A DNA stretch of 64,000 nucleotides from Diphasiastrum complanatum (GCA_029204225.1 CM055104.1:46246986-46310985); one strand, 5' to 3'. Shown: positions 1-11,215, numbered from the stretch's first letter. Notes: generated by a model from the letters alone, not told the origin. Translations and numbers: made by a program.

Positions 1-1735
1 TGATGTCCGAATGGAGTTGCTTGCCCTGTTCTAGGGCTGCAATGCTGCCACATGCTTTTAGGAGAACAACATATGTGACAATGTCTGGCTGCACACCTTC
101 GTGTTTCATTCGCTCATACAGATCAAGAGCCTCCTTGCCAAGACCCTGCTGTGCATATCCTGCAATTATTGCTGTCCATGACACCAGGTCCTGTTCATGC
201 ATGTTGTTGAACACCTGACGTGCATCCTCTATGCGCCCACACTTAGCATACATGTCAACGAGGGTGCTCCCAACAATCACATCCGACTCAAATCCACTCT
301 TAATGATGTCTGAATGGAGCTTTTTGCCCTGTTCCAGTGCTGCAATGCTCGCACATGCTTTTAGGAGAACAACATATGTGACATTGTCAGGCTGCACACC
401 TTCCTCTTTCATTTGCTCATACAGATCAAGAGCCTCCTTGCCAAGCCCTTGCTGTGCATATCCTGAGATCATTGCATTCCATGACACCACCTCTCGTTCA
501 TGCATTCTGTCGAACACCTTGTGTGCATTTTCTATGCACCCACATTTTGCATACATGTCAACAAGGGTGCTCCCTAAGATCGCATCCAACTCAAAGCCCG
601 TTTCAACGATCTCCGAATGGAACTGCTTGCCCTGTTCCAGGGCTGCAACACTGGCACATGCTTTTAGAAGAACAACATATGTGACAATGCTGGGCTGCAC
701 ACCTTCCTGTTTCATTTGCTCATACAGATCAAGAGACTCTTTGCCAAGACCTTGGTCTGCGTATCCTGCAAACATTGCATTCCATGACACGATGTTTCGT
801 TCAGGCATGTTGTTGAACACACGACACGCATCCTCTACACGCCCACATTTTGCATACATGTCAACAAGGGTGCTCCCTATAATCACATCCAACTCAAAGC
901 CAATTTTAATGATGTCCACATGGAGCTGCTTGCCCTGTTCCAGGGCAGCAATGCTAGCACATGCTTGTAGGAGAACAATATATGTAACAATGTCAGGCTG
1001 CAAATCTTCCTGATTCATTTGCTCATACAGATCAAGGGCCTCCTTGCCAAGTCCCTGTTGTGCATATCCTGCAATAATTGCTGTCCATGACGCCACATCC
1101 GGTTCGTGCATGCTGTCAAACACCTTACGTGCATCCTCTATGCGACCACATTTTGCATACATGTCAACAAGCGTGCTCCCTACGATGACATCTGACTCGT
1201 ACCCACTTTCAATGATGTCTAAATGGAGTTGCTTGCCTTGTTCCAGGGCTGAGATCCTGGTGCATGCTTTTAGGACAACAACAAATGCGAACTTGTCCGG
1301 TGCTATGCCTGTCTGTTGCATTTGCTGAAAAAGATTGATAGCCTCCTCACCCTGTCTATGATTGGCATATGCAGAGATGATGGTAGTCCATGAAAATACA
1401 TTGCGTCTAGGCATTGAGTCAAACACTTTGCGTGCATCCAACACACTACCGCACTTGGCATACATGTTAACAAGGGTGTTTCCTAGGATCATGTTTGAAT
1501 CAAGTCGCTGTTGAACTATGAGAGCATGCACTTGCTTGCCCTCCGCCAGGGCTTTCCTTCTGGTGCACCCCTTCAGAAGGCAAGCATAGATGTTGATAGG
1601 AGCTTGAATATTTGCCTGAACCATAAGCTCCAGCATATGCAGTGCTTCTTTTAATCGTCCCTCCTGACAGAGTTTGCTCACATTTCCACCGTTGCCCAAG
1701 GAATTAGCTACCCTGCCTGCATCACAATGATTCAT
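1..1735 (-). CDS. PLS-type pentatricopeptide repeat protein, N-terminal part (continues past left edge)
   Basis: The minus strand is open from an ATG at 1735 to the window edge, about 578 codons with no stop. After a short leader comes a first unit (VSKLCQEGRLKEAL, then NTLVNMYAKCG), followed by modules of about 101 residues with motifs of the type LVDMYAKCG, DARKVF, SWTAIIAGYAQQGLGKEALDL and LLKACASIAALEQGKQLHSDI. This P-L-S triplet is the hallmark of plant PPR proteins, which bind organellar RNA one base per repeat; many PLS members direct RNA editing through a C-terminal E/DYW domain, which would lie outside this window. Four exact 303-bp steps are visible. Start choice is uncertain: the frame stays open upstream of 1735, and a pyrimidine-rich stretch ending in TATAG at about 1743 could be a splice acceptor. 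Targeting peptide, C-terminal domains and RNA target cannot be seen. Confidence 0.93.
   Translation of the reverse strand, partial: MNHCDAGRVANSLGNGGNVSKLCQEGRLKEALHMLELMVQANIQAPINIYACLLKGCTRRKALAEGKQVHALIVQQRLDSNMILGNTLVNMYAKCGSVLDARKVFDSMPRRNVFSWTTIISAYANHRQGEEAINLFQQMQQTGIAPDKFAFVVVLKACTRISALEQGKQLHLDIIESGYESDVIVGSTLVDMYAKCGRIEDARKVFDSMHEPDVASWTAIIAGYAQQGLGKEALDLYEQMNQEDLQPDIVTYIVLLQACASIAALEQGKQLHVDIIKIGFELDVIIGSTLVDMYAKCGRVEDACRVFNNMPERNIVSWNAMFAGYADQGLGKESLDLYEQMKQEGVQPSIVTYVVLLKACASVAALEQGKQFHSEIVETGFELDAILGSTLVDMYAKCGCIENAHKVFDRMHEREVVSWNAMISGYAQQGLGKEALDLYEQMKEEGVQPDNVTYVVLLKACASIAALEQGKKLHSDIIKSGFESDVIVGSTLVDMYAKCGRIEDARQVFNNMHEQDLVSWTAIIAGYAQQGLGKEALDLYERMKHEGVQPDIVTYVVLLKACGSIAALEQGKQLHSDI
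4..1515 (-). repeat. 303-bp intragenic tandem repeat encoding PPR P-L-S triplets
   Basis: The segment resembling gatgtcnnaatggag recurs at about 4, 304, 607, 910 and 1213, that is every 303 bp (101 codons). A more diverged unit follows up to about 1515. The copies are very similar at nucleotide level, including synonymous positions, which points to recent internal duplication or gene conversion rather than only protein-level conservation. Confidence 0.9.
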
Positions 1736-2387
1736 ATAATGACTATAAAAAGAAACATGAAAAAGTCTCACACTGGAAATTTTGAAAGACCAGCAGAAAA
1801 GAAGAGATGCTGTGCTCTCAGCCTAGGTCTCCAAAAACCATACCATAATTTCAATCCACCACCAGATTGTGTCTGACCCACTGTCATAGTGGTCACCTTT
1901 GCTGTAGCACGGGGGTTGTTTAACCGACCTTCAATCCATAGACCCTCGTGTGTACTCTTATGTTCAAAGTCAGGGTACTTTTGATTTGTCTGCATAACAA
2001 TAAACACATAGATCGGCGGACATAACAGCATCAACTTGGAAAATTTGACCATAATAACCAATCAATCAGTCTCTTGTACCATAGTAGTACAAGAAAAAGT
2101 CCTTTCACAGGGCCCTAATTAAAAGCATTAGCCAAAGAAACCACTTAACAATTTTGGACATGACAACGAATTATTATTCTACAACAAATAATTCATAACT
2201 CATCTCATGAAACATCTAGCCATACAAAAATCTCAATGAACTAGAAGCTCGAAGATATCTCATGACTCTGATAAGAGCCTTCCAATGTGCTACACCAGGA
2301 TTAGTCATAAACTGACTGAGAGAGGTGACTGCAAAAGCTAGATCATGGTGTACATAAGAGATCCTATAATAGAATGGAAAGTATACT
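1736..2387. other. Non-coding: 5' flank or possible 5' intron of the PPR gene
   Basis: No reading frame here resembles a known family. A 97-codon minus-strand frame (1768-2061) has no recognisable domain. The stretch may be promoter, leader or intron of the PPR gene; the minus-strand sequence just upstream of 1735 is T-rich and could act as a 3' splice site. Confidence 0.4.
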
Positions 2388-3797
2388 CAGAAGAAAAACC
2401 AACTCAAGCAAGCTAATCTCTCCAAAGAGATTGAAGAAGATTCTGTTGCAAGTGATGGAGAAGGATCACTTATGGTGTCCAGTTTTTCTTCATTACCTTT
2501 CAAGAAAGATGGAGCTTGGTACATAGACAATGGAGCCTCTTCACATATGTGCTGTTCAAAGGAGTCATTTGACTCAATCTTACCTTTCAAAGGACTCAAG
2601 AGATCTATTTACACAACTAATGATCATGAGTGTCCAATAGAAGAAATTGGCAACATTCCATTGAAACTTGCTTCTTCAAAAGTTCTTGCACTTTCTAATG
2701 TTCTTTTCATTCCAAAACTTACAAAGAGCTTAATTAGTGTGGGAAAGTTGCTTGATAATGGTTGTGTTGTAAAGTTCAACTCCAATACTTGTTTAATCAA
2801 GAGAAAATATGAGATCCTTGCTGATGGAACTAGATGTGGTGGAATTTTTAAGTTGAATTTTTATGAGAATGCAAACCTTTGTGAAGTTGTTTTGTTATCT
2901 AAGGAGGAGCTGTGGCATAGAAGGTTGGGACATCCTAACTTTACATCTATGTCTTCTATGGTTAAGAAGGAGAAGGCTATTGGTCTTCCAAAATCTCTTT
3001 CTAAAGATTTCAAGCCTTATGAGGCTTGTGCCATTGCAAAGTCACACAGAAAGCCATATCATAAGTCTTTTATAAAGACTACTTATCCATTGAAACTCAT
3101 ACATTCAGATGTACATTTTTCCTCTTCTAAAAGTATTGGTGGTGCAACATGTTTTGTCACCTTTATTGATGACTTTACTAGATACACTTGGTTGTATCTA
3201 CTTTCTTCAAAGGCTATGGTTTTTTATCACTTCCTTATCTTCAAAACTTATGTAGATAAACAATTTTCTTGCAAAGTTAAAGCTTTAAGATGCGATGGAG
3301 GAGGTGAATATATCTCCAACAAGTTTCATAATTATTGTGAAGGTGAAGGAATAAAGAGAGAATTTTCTTGTGCCTATTCTCCATCCCAAAATGGAGTAAC
3401 TGAGAGGAAAAACAGATCTTTATGTGAATGTGCTAAAGCAATTCGAGTAGCAGCTTCTTTGCCTATTGAATATTGGGGTGAAGCTATAAATTGTGCAAAC
3501 TATTTGTGCAATAGATTACCTCACAATGCTCTTGCTGGAAAAACACCTTTTGAAGTCTTGTTTCAGAAAAAACCTAAGGTAGATCACCTTAGAGTTTTTG
3601 GTTGTACTTGCTTTGTTAATATGCCCTTGGAAACAAGGAAAAGAGATTATCCTAATTCTGTTAAAGGGATCATGGTTGGATATGCATCTAACAAGAAAGC
3701 TCACAGGATCTATGTTCCCTCTACCTCAACTACAATTGAGAGTAGAGATGTGATATTCCATGAAGATCAAAAATACATTCTTGAGAAGGCCATGTAA
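2388..3797 (+). pseudogene. Ty1/copia gag-pol fragment: protease, GAG-pre-integrase, integrase
   Basis: One open frame of about 470 codons, with the ATG at 2472 internal to it; codons from about 2388 (NQLKQANLS...SDGEGSLM) already match the end of a Copia gag seen again in element B at about 27200. In order it shows a protease motif (YIDNGASSHM, where DSG or DTG is usual), GAG-pre-integrase (LWHRRLGHPNF, with the first cysteine of its CxxC lost: YEACAIAKSHR), and integrase with D in LIHSD, D in RCDGGGEY and E in NGVTERKNR, so the DDE triad is present. It ends at IFHEDQKYILEKAM followed by a stop, before reverse transcriptase. No LTRs are found beside it. It is an isolated but little-decayed fragment of the B/E family. 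Confidence 0.9.
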
Positions 3798-5343
3798 GTT
3801 GTTTGGATGGTATTATATTGAAAATCATATGCATCTTTGAATGATATTGTTTTCAATGACATTGTTTTCAGAGTTTGTCAATGTTTTCAAGGTCCCTATG
3901 TTTATTATAATGTACAAATCTTATTATTTGTAGGGTTCTACATTTGCAAATATTGGAGCTCGTTACACAATAGTATGAAATGTATTTTGCTAAACATAAA
4001 TGTACATGGGTATTTGGTCATGCAAGATATTTTCAATTTTGATTTTGTAATTTATATTTGTGGATTTGGTTCTAGAATTTTGTAAGTTGCATTTTAAGAC
4101 AAATGCACACATATGTCAAGGTATGTGTTAAACATTCTTCCGTAGTTCATGTTTGTTCGTATGTGTTCATTCTGGGTGCAACTAAATGTTCTTCTAGTTG
4201 TGTAGTTGATGACAATTCTTGGTCTTTTGATACGTGGTATGGGCACATGAATTTTGGCATTTTATCATCATATAATGGTATATGTTAAGACTTGCGATTT
4301 GAGCTTCTTCTTTGAGATTCAAGAGTTGGGTTTGGAAATTAAAGTAGTTTGATTCACAACCAATGCATGTGTCTATTGGAGTATCCTTTATCCGATCATA
4401 GTAATTTTCAATTGCAATGTCTTGCATGTGTGTGTGTTGTTATTATGAGAAGTTTCTTTTTTGTTAGTCTTGTAAGTCAATTCTTAATATCTGTGAATGT
4501 GCAGCACATTTCCTTATGTTGGGCTTTCAATTTTGCAACTATGGTTCATTGTGAGGCACCAGGTAAGTCATTGATTATTTGATGCAAAGCGACAATTTTT
4601 GCTCTCGTCCAAAAGTGGCGGCTTGCAATGTCTTTATATAAGGAATTCTTGTTTGGAATTTCGACACAACTATTTTTTTTTTAATATCAAAAGGTGGTGA
4701 GACGTGGCTTCTTTTTTTAGATTGTGAATGTGGTAGATGATGCTTGGAATTGCACACGAAATGTGTGTATTGGGATTTGAAAATAGCTGCTACATGTCAA
4801 GCGAATAAGTTTGGATGTTGTGTTGTTAAACTTTTTAAAGTGTGTAGCATTTTGGTTGTTTAATTGTATGTGGTAGCATGGTTTCGGATACAAAAGTAGC
4901 GCGCATTTGTTTGTTTTGCAAGAATAAATCTGGGGTGGATCTGTAAGCACAAGTAGTATAGGTATAAGTAGTTAATTCTTATTTATGCATATGAAATAAT
5001 TAGTGACTTTATAAGATGGTGGATAACATTTTTGTATACAAATTCCTCACTGCCCTATAGAAGAAGGGAACAAGGGAATTAAGCAGAAGGGTAGTCCTCT
5101 ACAATCTTCTAATGTCCTTGAGCCATGGTCTTCGGGGACAACCTCCTCCCCTACCAGTTCCTACTGCCCTTCTTTTAGGAGGACGAGGAGGAGGGACAAA
5201 GGTTGACAACCATGTTGTCTGCTTGGTATGAGTCATGAGAGGCGCATATCGCTACAACGTGCGAGATGGCACTAAAGGCACAAGGGGACTGATTGTGGTG
5301 CGTGGTGGCGATATGGAAATACTGGTGTATTGATACGACATGA
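3798..5343. other. AT-rich non-coding sequence
   Basis: No supported gene. Short plus and minus frames of 60-90 codons (for example 3837-4085 and 4349-4582) have low-complexity, non-family-like translations. From about 5050 composition becomes more GC-rich, but nothing is recognised before the LTR of element A. Confidence 0.5.
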
Positions 5344-6300
5344 TGTTGGAATTTAATCTAACTCCTACTCATCCCAACAGCCCTTCTTCATTCTCTCAAT
5401 TTTACTCTCTCAAATGAAGTTTGCAGAAAATGAACTGTTTTCCAATAGTCTGCATTTTTACTCAAGAATTTCCATAGGTGAAAAACTCCACACTGTCGCC
5501 TTTCCACCTTTTGCGACACTTGTGCTAAATCGTTTTTTAGGCAATTTCAGACACTTTCAAAAAAGCGACACTGCTTCGCGAAAAAGACAAAAAAGACGAC
5601 ACTTTGTAGAAATACACAAGATTCCAAGTACAGACTATCTACGTCCTCACGCAACAACTGTTCTAATTAGTCAGGTAGCGATCTTGTAAATGTAAAACTA
5701 GAATAATACAAGATCTTCCAGTTGCTATATATGTAAATGAGCGATTGAATTGAGGAGCATAAGATGATCAAGCAGAGATCAATTGACCAGGATGGGTCTT
5801 TCAGTAGCTGACTCGTTAGAGTTAGTGATTATATAGAGAGAGATATATTCAGAACTTTAGCAATTGATTTGAGTCTGTAAGTAGGATCACACGCTTATCA
5901 GTGCAATTGTATTGTGGTTTGATCCTTGTTTTTACAACATTATTATACGGATTCGCTACTGTTCTACATCTTTGTGTTCTTGTTGAATGGAAATAACTCT
6001 TACTCCTCTTACACAAATATCATTATAAGAGAAATGTATGGCTGTCTCTGACGCCAAAGTTATTTCTACATTCTCTTCATATTAGGTTATCAGAAATAGA
6101 GGATTTCATGGCTGTCTCAAACGCCTAATCGTTTCTGTGATCTCTCTTTCATGGCAGTCTAAGACTCCTACATTGATAATTTTATTTAACACAAGAACAG
6201 TTCGCAATCTTCGTTCTCTAAGTAATCCACAATCCTGTTAACGCAGTTATCATTGTTGTTTCATCATCATTGTCTTTCATCTGTTGGCATTCATCCAACA
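5344..6300 (+). mobile_element. 5' LTR of Copia element A
   Basis: The block begins TGTTGGA (5344-5350) and ends TCCAACA (6294-6300), a perfect 7-bp terminal inverted repeat with the canonical TG...CA ends, and is followed three bases later by a perfect initiator-Met tRNA primer-binding site. Length is 957 bp. A TATATATG box lies at about 5726. No 3' LTR was found; the element's right end is lost after RNase H at about 10116, so the LTR call rests on the ends plus primer site and gag. Confidence 0.82.
6037..6170 (+). repeat. Three degenerate ATGGCTGTCT motifs inside LTR A
   Basis: ATGGCTGTCTCTGACGCC (about 6037), ATGGCTGTCTCAAACGCC (about 6107) and ATGGCAGTCTAAGACTCC (about 6151) recur at 70 and 44 bp spacing in the downstream part of the LTR. 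Function unknown. Confidence 0.6.
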
Positions 6301-6303
6301 GAT

Positions 6304-6400
6304 TGGTATCAGAGCTGATAATTTCCATTTCACAAACCAACAAAAATGGTATCAGAGCCAACAAAAGTGGTATCAGATCCAACAAAATTGGTATCAAAGC
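6304..6400 (+). promoter_or_regulatory. Primer-binding site plus three tandem copies
   Basis: TGGTATCAGAGC, complementary to the 3' end of plant initiator Met-tRNA, occurs at 6304-6315 next to the LTR and again perfectly at 6347-6358. Variants with one change each follow at 6368-6379 (TGGTATCAGATC) and 6389-6400 (TGGTATCAAAGC). The last three are spaced exactly 21 bp apart, so a 21-bp unit containing the primer site was tandemly duplicated. Confidence 0.85.
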
Positions 6401-6511
6401 CCTGGCTTATTGGATTACTAGAGTCCAAGATATAATAGAACCTAATATGTTCTTGTTTTTTCATAACTAGTTCATATTTTGTTTGTATTTTATCTCTACT
6501 TCTCGATTACA

Positions 6512-7099
6512 ATGGAAGGCTCAACCCTACAGATCCGCTTGATTAACAAGTTCAACGGAGATGATTTCCACATGTGGAAGTTCAAGATGAGGATGATCTT
6601 AATCAAGAAGGAGCTTTGGGGATACGTAAACGATTCAATAGCCAAACCGGCAGAACCTGAAATGCTCCTAGCATGGGAAACAAAGGATGGCAAAGCACTT
6701 GCCATCGTATCCTTGAATCTGAAAGACACTCAAATTGCTCATGTATCAAACAACACCACCTCCAAAGAAGCGTGGATATCCTAACAAGTATTTACAAGAC
6801 TTCATATGTATCGACTCATCTCTTTCTAAGGAATGGACAAAGGCACCTCAGTTAGTGATCATCTAAATGAGTCCAAATAGTTGCTGAATCAACTTGCTGC
6901 AATAGGTTATCCTATATCAGAAGAAGACTCAACGATGTCTCTTCTTGCCAGTCTTCCATCCTCCTATGGCAACCTATTATTGCTCTTGAGCAATACTCTT
7001 GCGCTGTCTCTTCAGAAGTTCACAACAAGCCTTTTGCAGAAAGAAGTCAGGAGAAAGAGCTTATCAATAACGAGTACCAAGTCAATGACATTGTACTAA
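6512..7099 (+). pseudogene. Copia element A gag (broken)
   Basis: An ATG at 6512 opens a frame (MEGSTLQIRLINKFNGDDF...WKFKM...WGYVND) typical of the UBN2/Copia gag N-terminus, the capsid protein of the retrotransposon particle. It stops at 6784. Gag similarity resumes in another frame at about 6790-7099 (LNQLAAIGYPISEEDSTMSLLASLPSSYGN), so at least one frameshift and in-frame stops separate the parts. No zinc knuckle is seen before the sequence is interrupted at about 7150. The same gag lineage recurs in element C at 29889. Confidence 0.85.
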
Positions 7100-7149
7100 G
7101 CAGCAGTCCAAGAAGAAGAACTTCAAGGACAAGAAGACAAAAAATTGCT

Positions 7150-7945
7150 CAATCTATCAATAAACACAAACCAGCCTTGCATGTTACCAATCTATAATGA
7201 CATGAGAAACAAGCTATAATTTGGATTCATATACAATCATGCTACATCAATAGAAATCCTCTCAAGGTTCCTAAAAAAAAATCAAAATTGAATCACTCCA
7301 ATTAGAAGCAATATTAACAAAAAATAACCCGGTGGAGATGCACTCTACCACTCTTCTTGCCAATATGCTTCAAACCAGAATTAGAGGATCCAAAACTCAA
7401 TTTCCCCATTGAGAGTTCCGCACACCAATCCGGGACATAAATCCACGTGCAACCGATTTGATGCAAAGCTTTTCTCCATCCCATCCAAAACCGCATTTTA
7501 GCCGAGCTCTGATACCAATGTAAAGACCACTAGTAAAAACTCCTAAGATGAGGATAGGAGAATACAATAGGAGACACTATGGAGCCAAACTGTCCAAAAC
7601 ATTGTTGCGTATTGAATAGGTAATGTTGCAAGTTACTAGTTTGAAAATTCCGTCAAAAAACTTAGTAGTTTTGATGATTTTAAAAAAGTGGGTCAAATTT
7701 TGATATTTTAAAATAAATCCAGCCAAAATATAGATGTTTTTGAAATAATCACATTAAATTTTGGATTTTAAATTTTTTATAACGTACAAAATTGAGATTG
7801 ATTTGTATTAACAATTTCATAAACAAGACTCTTAAAACAAATAATATACATTTCAAACAAACAAAAACCAATTGTATTTCAAACTTTTTGATGTACTTAA
7901 AATATGCCAAAATTTGGGATATTGTAATTCAAAATAGTAAATGCA
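7150..7945 (-). mobile_element. Remnant of a minus-strand LTR element inside element A
   Basis: A perfect reverse-complement primer site (GCTCTGATACCA, 7506-7517) is followed after one base by TGTAAAGACC (7519 on), as expected where a minus-strand LTR ending in ...TTTACA meets its primer site. The left side would be leader of that element (a 60-codon minus frame, 7314-7496, of no known family). The right side, 7519 to about 7940, would be LTR. It replaces the protease and GAG-pre-integrase part of element A. The outer boundaries and second LTR are not identifiable. Confidence 0.5.
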
Positions 7946-10116
7946 AACATAGTGACTTGTGTGGTCCTATGAGCGTACCTTCATTAGGTCAAGCTCTGTA
8001 TTTTATCACATTCATTAATGATTACTCCCGATTTGCTAGTGTAATGTTCATTAAGAACAAGTCAGAAGCATTTTGTTGCTTCAAAGACTTCAAGCGATAC
8101 GCTGAGAATCAAACTGGTCAGAGGATCAAGGCCCTATGGTATGATTCAGGGGGAGAGTTCTTGTCAAATGAGATGAAGGACTACCTATCTTCATGTGGCA
8201 TGCACCACTAGTTTACTATGAGCTACACTCAACAACAGAACGGAGTAGCAGAGTGGAAGAACCGCACACTGTTGGAAGCCGCACGATCCATGACAACAAA
8301 TTCGTATTTGTCTCAAACCTTTTGGGTAGAAGCTATCTCTACGGCTTGCTATCTGCAAAATTATTCTAGCACTAAAGCAGTTGATTTCAAGACACCGTTT
8401 GAAGGCTAGTGCGGTTACAAACCAAGTTTGAAACACTTGCGTGTCTTTGGATGTCTCTGCTATGCACAAGTGCCATTTGATTTGACGAAGAAGCTGGACC
8501 CAATAAGCTGTAAAAGCATCTTCATCGGCTATTCAACTTCACCCAAGTCATATCGTGTTTATGATGTGGTTACGGGCCAGATCTTAGTCAGTCATGATGT
8601 TGTCTTCCTTGAAGACAAATATTACGATTTCAAACAGAAGCAACCAATACAAGAGACTTCCATAGTAGCTCCACCTTCCAATGATAGGCTACGACCTACG
8701 ACTGTTCAAGCAACGGAGTTCGTCCCAACGACTCCACTTACCATCAATGGGCCTAGACCCACGATCGTTCAACAACAAAATACTACGGTCCCAGTCATTT
8801 ATCAAGGAGAATCGTCTGATCAAGCACCTGCAGTTCAAAGATCTGACAACGACAACAACCTGACCGATTCATCCCTCAGGATTTCAGTAGTCATGACGAA
8901 CCTACCACCGTAGCAGAAGCACTGTCAATGTCCAATGCAGACAAATGGAAAGTGGCCATGGATGCTATGTATCAATCTCTAATGAAGAACAAGACCTGGA
9001 GTCTTGTCATTCCTCCTATAGGTGTAAAGCGAATTGATTCTAAATGGATCTTTAAGCTGAAGCTTAAACCAGATGGATCTATATCCAAATGGAAAGCTAG
9101 ACTGGTAGTTAAAGGTTTTGAACAAGTATATGGGATAGACTACACTGAGACCTTCAGTCCAGTAGTAAAACATCAGTCTATTTGTACTCTATTGGCTATA
9201 TCTACTGCAGAAGATCTGGATATTCACCAGATGGACATCCAGATGGCATTCCTACACTGATACATACAAGAAGATGTCTACATCTATCAACCATAAGGTT
9301 ACATCCCTCAAGGCAAGGAGCATCTACTATGCAAATTGCATAAGGCATTATACGGTATGAAGCAAGCTCCAAGGGCTTGGTATGATAGAATAAATTGTTT
9401 CTTGTTGTAGCACGACTTTACCTCCTGCACCACAGATTCAAATGTGTATTTAAAACCAAAAGGGGCAAGCTATGTTATAATAGCATTATATGTTGATGAT
9501 TCCCTAATCATCAAACAATTCAAATTAGTTGCTACAAGAAACTAAGTCCTTAATGGAGATTCATAGAGATCGCGCGAGCAGAAAGATCACCATAAGCCAA
9601 CAATCCTACTTAATTAATGTACTTTATAGATAAGACATGGAGGATTGCAAGTCCATAGGCACTCCTATGGATCCAGGATGCAAGATATCCAAAGACATGT
9701 GCCCCAGAACAAAGGCAGATCAGCAAGAAATATGCAAGTACCCTTATCAGTCTATCATAGGTTCTCCCATGTACTCTATGATTTGCCCACGACCCGATCT
9801 AGCATATGCTGTAAGCACGTTGTTGCAATTCATGTCCAATCCAGGCCTACAACACTGGAAAGCTCTACAAAGAGTTCTGAAGTACATTCAATCCTCAAAG
9901 CACTATGCCTTAAGTTACAATGGAAATACAAAAGCTGCACTCTCTTTGATTACCTATTCTGATTCAGACTGGGTAGGAGACATAGATACCAGAAAATCCA
10001 CCTATGGCTACATTTTCTTTCTTGTAGGAGGACCCATTTCATGGAATAGCAGGAAGCAAAAATGCATTTCATTATCCTCTACGGAGTCAGAATATGTCAC
10101 AGCTACATGTTATTAA
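7946..10116 (+). pseudogene. Copia element A pol: integrase, reverse transcriptase, RNase H (multiple breaks)
   Basis: Integrase resumes at HSDLCGP (about 7948) with FINDYSRF and WYDSGGEF, has a stop at about 8209, then NGVAEWKNR (8218-8409) where the usual ER before KNR reads EW, another stop, and HLRVFGCLCY up to about 8910. Reverse transcriptase follows (WKVAMDAMYQSL... KARLVVKGF... HQMDIQMAFLH, 8928-9260), with further stops, [10 protein letters not shown] near 9360 and LYVDDS near 9490. RNase H (9637-10116) has YSDSDWVGD and SLSSTESEY and is cut off after ATCY. At least five stops or frameshifts make it inactive. Confidence 0.92.
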
Positions 10117-10195
10117 TCAAGGATAAGTTATTAGGAATTAGGAATATCTGAATGTTATTGCTAACTAATAGACTACCTCCAGCAGATTCGGAAGC

Positions 10196-11215
10196 TTATC
10201 TTGTTGTGCAAGCCAATTGAAAAAATATTTGGCATTGAATACCGTATATCAACCACAGCTGACAGAAACAACCTGTTGGGAGGACTGAAGTATTCAAATA
10301 TTTGATAAAACAAGTATTGGAGTTGAACTTTACATCACAACCATTATCAAGAAACTTTCCCACACTAATTAAGTTCTTTGTAAGTTTTGGAATGAAAAGA
10401 ACATTAGAAAGTGCAAGAACTTTTGAAGAAGCAAGTTTCAATGGAATGTTGCCAATTCCTTCTATTGGACACTCATGATCACGAACTCCTTTCTTCCCTT
10501 TTTTCTGGCTGGGTCCAGATGATCCAGATGGATTAGCTTGTAACTGCTTCCTAGATGTCACTACGGTGGAGTCGTATGCTTTCGTGACACGAACAACATC
10601 ATCAAAGGTTTGAAGCACCTTACGCTTACACTCATTCTGATAATCAGTGGGTAGACCTAGAATAAACTGCCACAGTGCCAGTTTTGCATCGAATGAGGGG
10701 ACTTTATTGCATAAATCCATAAAATCTTGTAGGTACGAGTCCAAACTCTGAGCACCCATTTTGCAATTCACAAATCTTTGGTGAAAATCTGAGTCGTCCA
10801 CAACCACAAACGACTTTCTGAACACCTCCATAAACTCGTCCCATGTGGTAGGTTTAGGTTGCAAGTCACACCACCATGATGAAGCTTTACCACGGAAGAA
10901 CAGAATAACACTCTCTATCTTTTTCTCCTCAGGAATTCCATGTAGATTAAAATAACCGGTCCACTTGGTTAACCAGTCATCCACAATTTCAGGTTTCTTT
11001 TCTTTTTTCTCCCCCAAAAAAGGTTCAGGCTGAAAGCCCAAATTCGGAGCAGCTAAAGCTCTCACTTGATTTAATAGCACTTCCATTTGTTGATCACACA
11101 AAGTGTTTCTGTTGTTTATCTCATTAAGTGCTTGGCTTAATGACTGACAAATTTGCAGATAGGTAGGCATTGGCACCTGACCATCAAGAGCTGCATTTGC
11201 ATTATCGTCTGCCAT
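10196..11215 (-). CDS. Chimeric 339-codon frame: Gypsy-like gag fused to a Copia fragment
   Basis: The ATG at 11215 opens a complete frame. Residues 1 to about 245 are a Retrotrans_gag-type capsid (WLTKWTGYFNLHGIPEEKK, ASSWWCDLQPKPTTWDEF, SLDSYLQDFMDLCNKV) ending in a basic stretch (KKGKKGV). At about 10482 the frame passes directly into the Copia segment DHECPIEGIGNIPLKLASSK, almost identical in DNA to 2623-2800 of the fragment at the left of the window; this part ends at about 10296, and the last 33 codons match nothing I know. The frame stays open across both junctions. It lacks a zinc knuckle and any catalytic domain. Expression is unknown; it may simply be a recent, not yet decayed recombination product. 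Confidence 0.8.
   Translation of the reverse strand: MADDNANAALDGQVPMPTYLQICQSLSQALNEINNRNTLCDQQMEVLLNQVRALAAPNLGFQPEPFLGEKKEKKPEIVDDWLTKWTGYFNLHGIPEEKKIESVILFFRGKASSWWCDLQPKPTTWDEFMEVFRKSFVVVDDSDFHQRFVNCKMGAQSLDSYLQDFMDLCNKVPSFDAKLALWQFILGLPTDYQNECKRKVLQTFDDVVRVTKAYDSTVVTSRKQLQANPSGSSGPSQKKGKKGVRDHECPIEGIGNIPLKLASSKVLALSNVLFIPKLTKNLISVGKFLDNGCDVKFNSNTCFIKYLNTSVLPTGCFCQLWLIYGIQCQIFFQLACTTR

Noticed and set aside
231..1013. Plus-strand 260-codon open frame over the PPR gene
   Set aside because: It is the antisense of a 303-bp-periodic coding repeat, so its openness is a by-product of the period; the minus strand gives perfect PPR motifs.
7314..7496. 60-codon minus frame next to a primer-binding site
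   Set aside because: No similarity to gag; position fits untranslated leader.
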